DNA of 6,641 bases from JBHGBB01 sp041946755. Lineage in GTDB: Bacteria; UBP4; UBA4092; JAOAEQ01. The stretch lies in the NCBI GenBank assembly GCA_041946755.1, contig JBHGBB010000206.1, forward strand, positions 1 through 6,641, read 5' to 3'. Of the stretch, positions 6,104 to 6,641 are shown piece by piece; the first letter of the stretch is position 1, and each line of letters starts with the position of its first letter. The notes under the pieces are model-generated. The model was not told where the DNA came from, did no database searches, and worked only from the letters and a program-made list of their open reading frames with translations. The position numbers and the translations under genes are program-made.

Positions 6104-6641
6104 TTATTGTATCGGAAAGGTAACGGTAAAGACACTTCCACTCCCCAGCTTACTTTGTACCGCTATCGTACCGTTTAATTTATCCATCAGTTTTTTACAA
6201 ATCGATAATCCCAATCCGGTTCCTTCATGAGTCCGGGTAGTGCCGGAATCAATTTGACTGAATGGTTTGAATAATTTATCCAAATCCTGGTCGGCGATGC
6301 CCATGCCGGTATCGATAATGCGAACCATAATGGTTTGCCCGACGCGAGAGCAATCCAGGGTTACCGAGCCGTGATCAGTAAATTTAATAGCGTTCGATAA
6401 TAGATTTAATAGAATTTGTTCTACACGGCGCGCATCACTCACCAACTCGGTTATTTCCGGACTGATATTGGTTACTAACCGCAATCCTTTATGTTCCGCT
6501 AATGGGCGAACAGTTTGAATTATTTTTTCGATTGATTTTCGTAAATCAAACAGTTTAAAAAAGACTTCCAGTTGACCAGCTTCGATTTTCGAGATATCCA
6601 AAACATCATTGATTAATGCCAGAAGATGGTTGGCGCTATTC
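6104..6641 (-). CDS. Sensor histidine kinase, C-terminal part (5' end outside window)
   Basis: Partial gene open at the right edge; 178 C-terminal residues plus stop are visible. The first codons read NSANHLLALINDVLDISKIEAG, the second helix of a HisKA dimerisation domain. The frame therefore continues past the edge, and the TTG at 6601 is an internal leucine, not a start. The phospho-accepting histidine of the first helix lies outside the window. The HATPase domain is intact. Visible-residue positions are: N box near 78-87 (LLSNAIKF), G1 at 110-114 (DTGMG), F box at 124-127 (FKPF) and G2 at 140-145 (GTGLGL). It ends just after the ATPase fold (FTVTFPIQ), so no receiver is fused at this end. 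It autophosphorylates with ATP and most likely passes phosphate to the receiver 11 nt downstream, to the receiver of the HD-GYP protein, or to both. The sensing domain is not visible. Confidence 0.95.
   Translation of the reverse strand, partial: NSANHLLALINDVLDISKIEAGQLEVFFKLFDLRKSIEKIIQTVRPLAEHKGLRLVTNISPEITELVSDARRVEQILLNLLSNAIKFTDHGSVTLDCSRVGQTIMVRIIDTGMGIADQDLDKLFKPFSQIDSGTTRTHEGTGLGLSICKKLMDKLNGTIAVQSKLGSGSVFTVTFPIQ

Noticed and set aside
6104..6601. A separate short kinase-like protein starting at the TTG at 6601
   Set aside because: The frame continues upstream to the window edge with conserved HisKA helix sequence, so the TTG is an internal leucine codon of a longer kinase.

Overview
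The window is a signal-transduction cluster from a bacterium, with all five recognisable genes on the minus strand, so transcription runs from right to left. The sequence leans AT-rich. It encodes a signal-peptide-bearing periplasmic solute-binding sensor, a membrane sensor with a large extracytoplasmic Cache region, and multi-domain PAS/REC/HD-GYP proteins. This suggests a diderm with heavy environmental signalling, such as a deltaproteobacterium-like lineage or an uncultured candidate phylum. Nothing in the window fixes the taxonomy. No tRNA, rRNA, CRISPR array, insertion sequence or phage gene was seen.

Layout in the direction of transcription. At the right edge is the C-terminal part of a histidine kinase (6104-6641, 5' end outside the window). 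After 11 nt comes a stand-alone CheY/DivK-like receiver (5703-6092), and after 2 nt a REC-PAS-HD-GYP response regulator predicted to degrade cyclic di-GMP (4156-5700). These three form one operon. After a 126-nt gap with a possible promoter and a strong Shine-Dalgarno comes a transmembrane dCache-HAMP-PAS-PAS-GGDEF protein (1603-4029), predicted to make cyclic di-GMP and carrying an intact GGDEF signature and RxxD inhibitory site. A 355-nt intergenic region (1248-1602) follows, with a weak terminator-like hairpin and a good sigma-70-type promoter embedded in an 8-bp inverted repeat. Leftmost is the N-terminal part of another membrane sensor (SBP_bac_3-TM-PAS), cut by the left edge.

Taken together, the locus looks like a cyclic di-GMP control module. 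The kinase probably phosphorylates one or both receivers and so sets HD-GYP hydrolysis. The neighbouring Cache-regulated diguanylate cyclase supplies the opposing synthesis activity from its own promoter. The SBP-type sensor adds a third periplasmic input, whose output domain is not visible. All domain families are known. The less ordinary points are the promoter flanked by an inverted repeat, a cysteine cluster in one PAS domain of the cyclase, and substitutions at metal-ligand positions of the HD-GYP domain. I found no clear evidence of a wholly new system.
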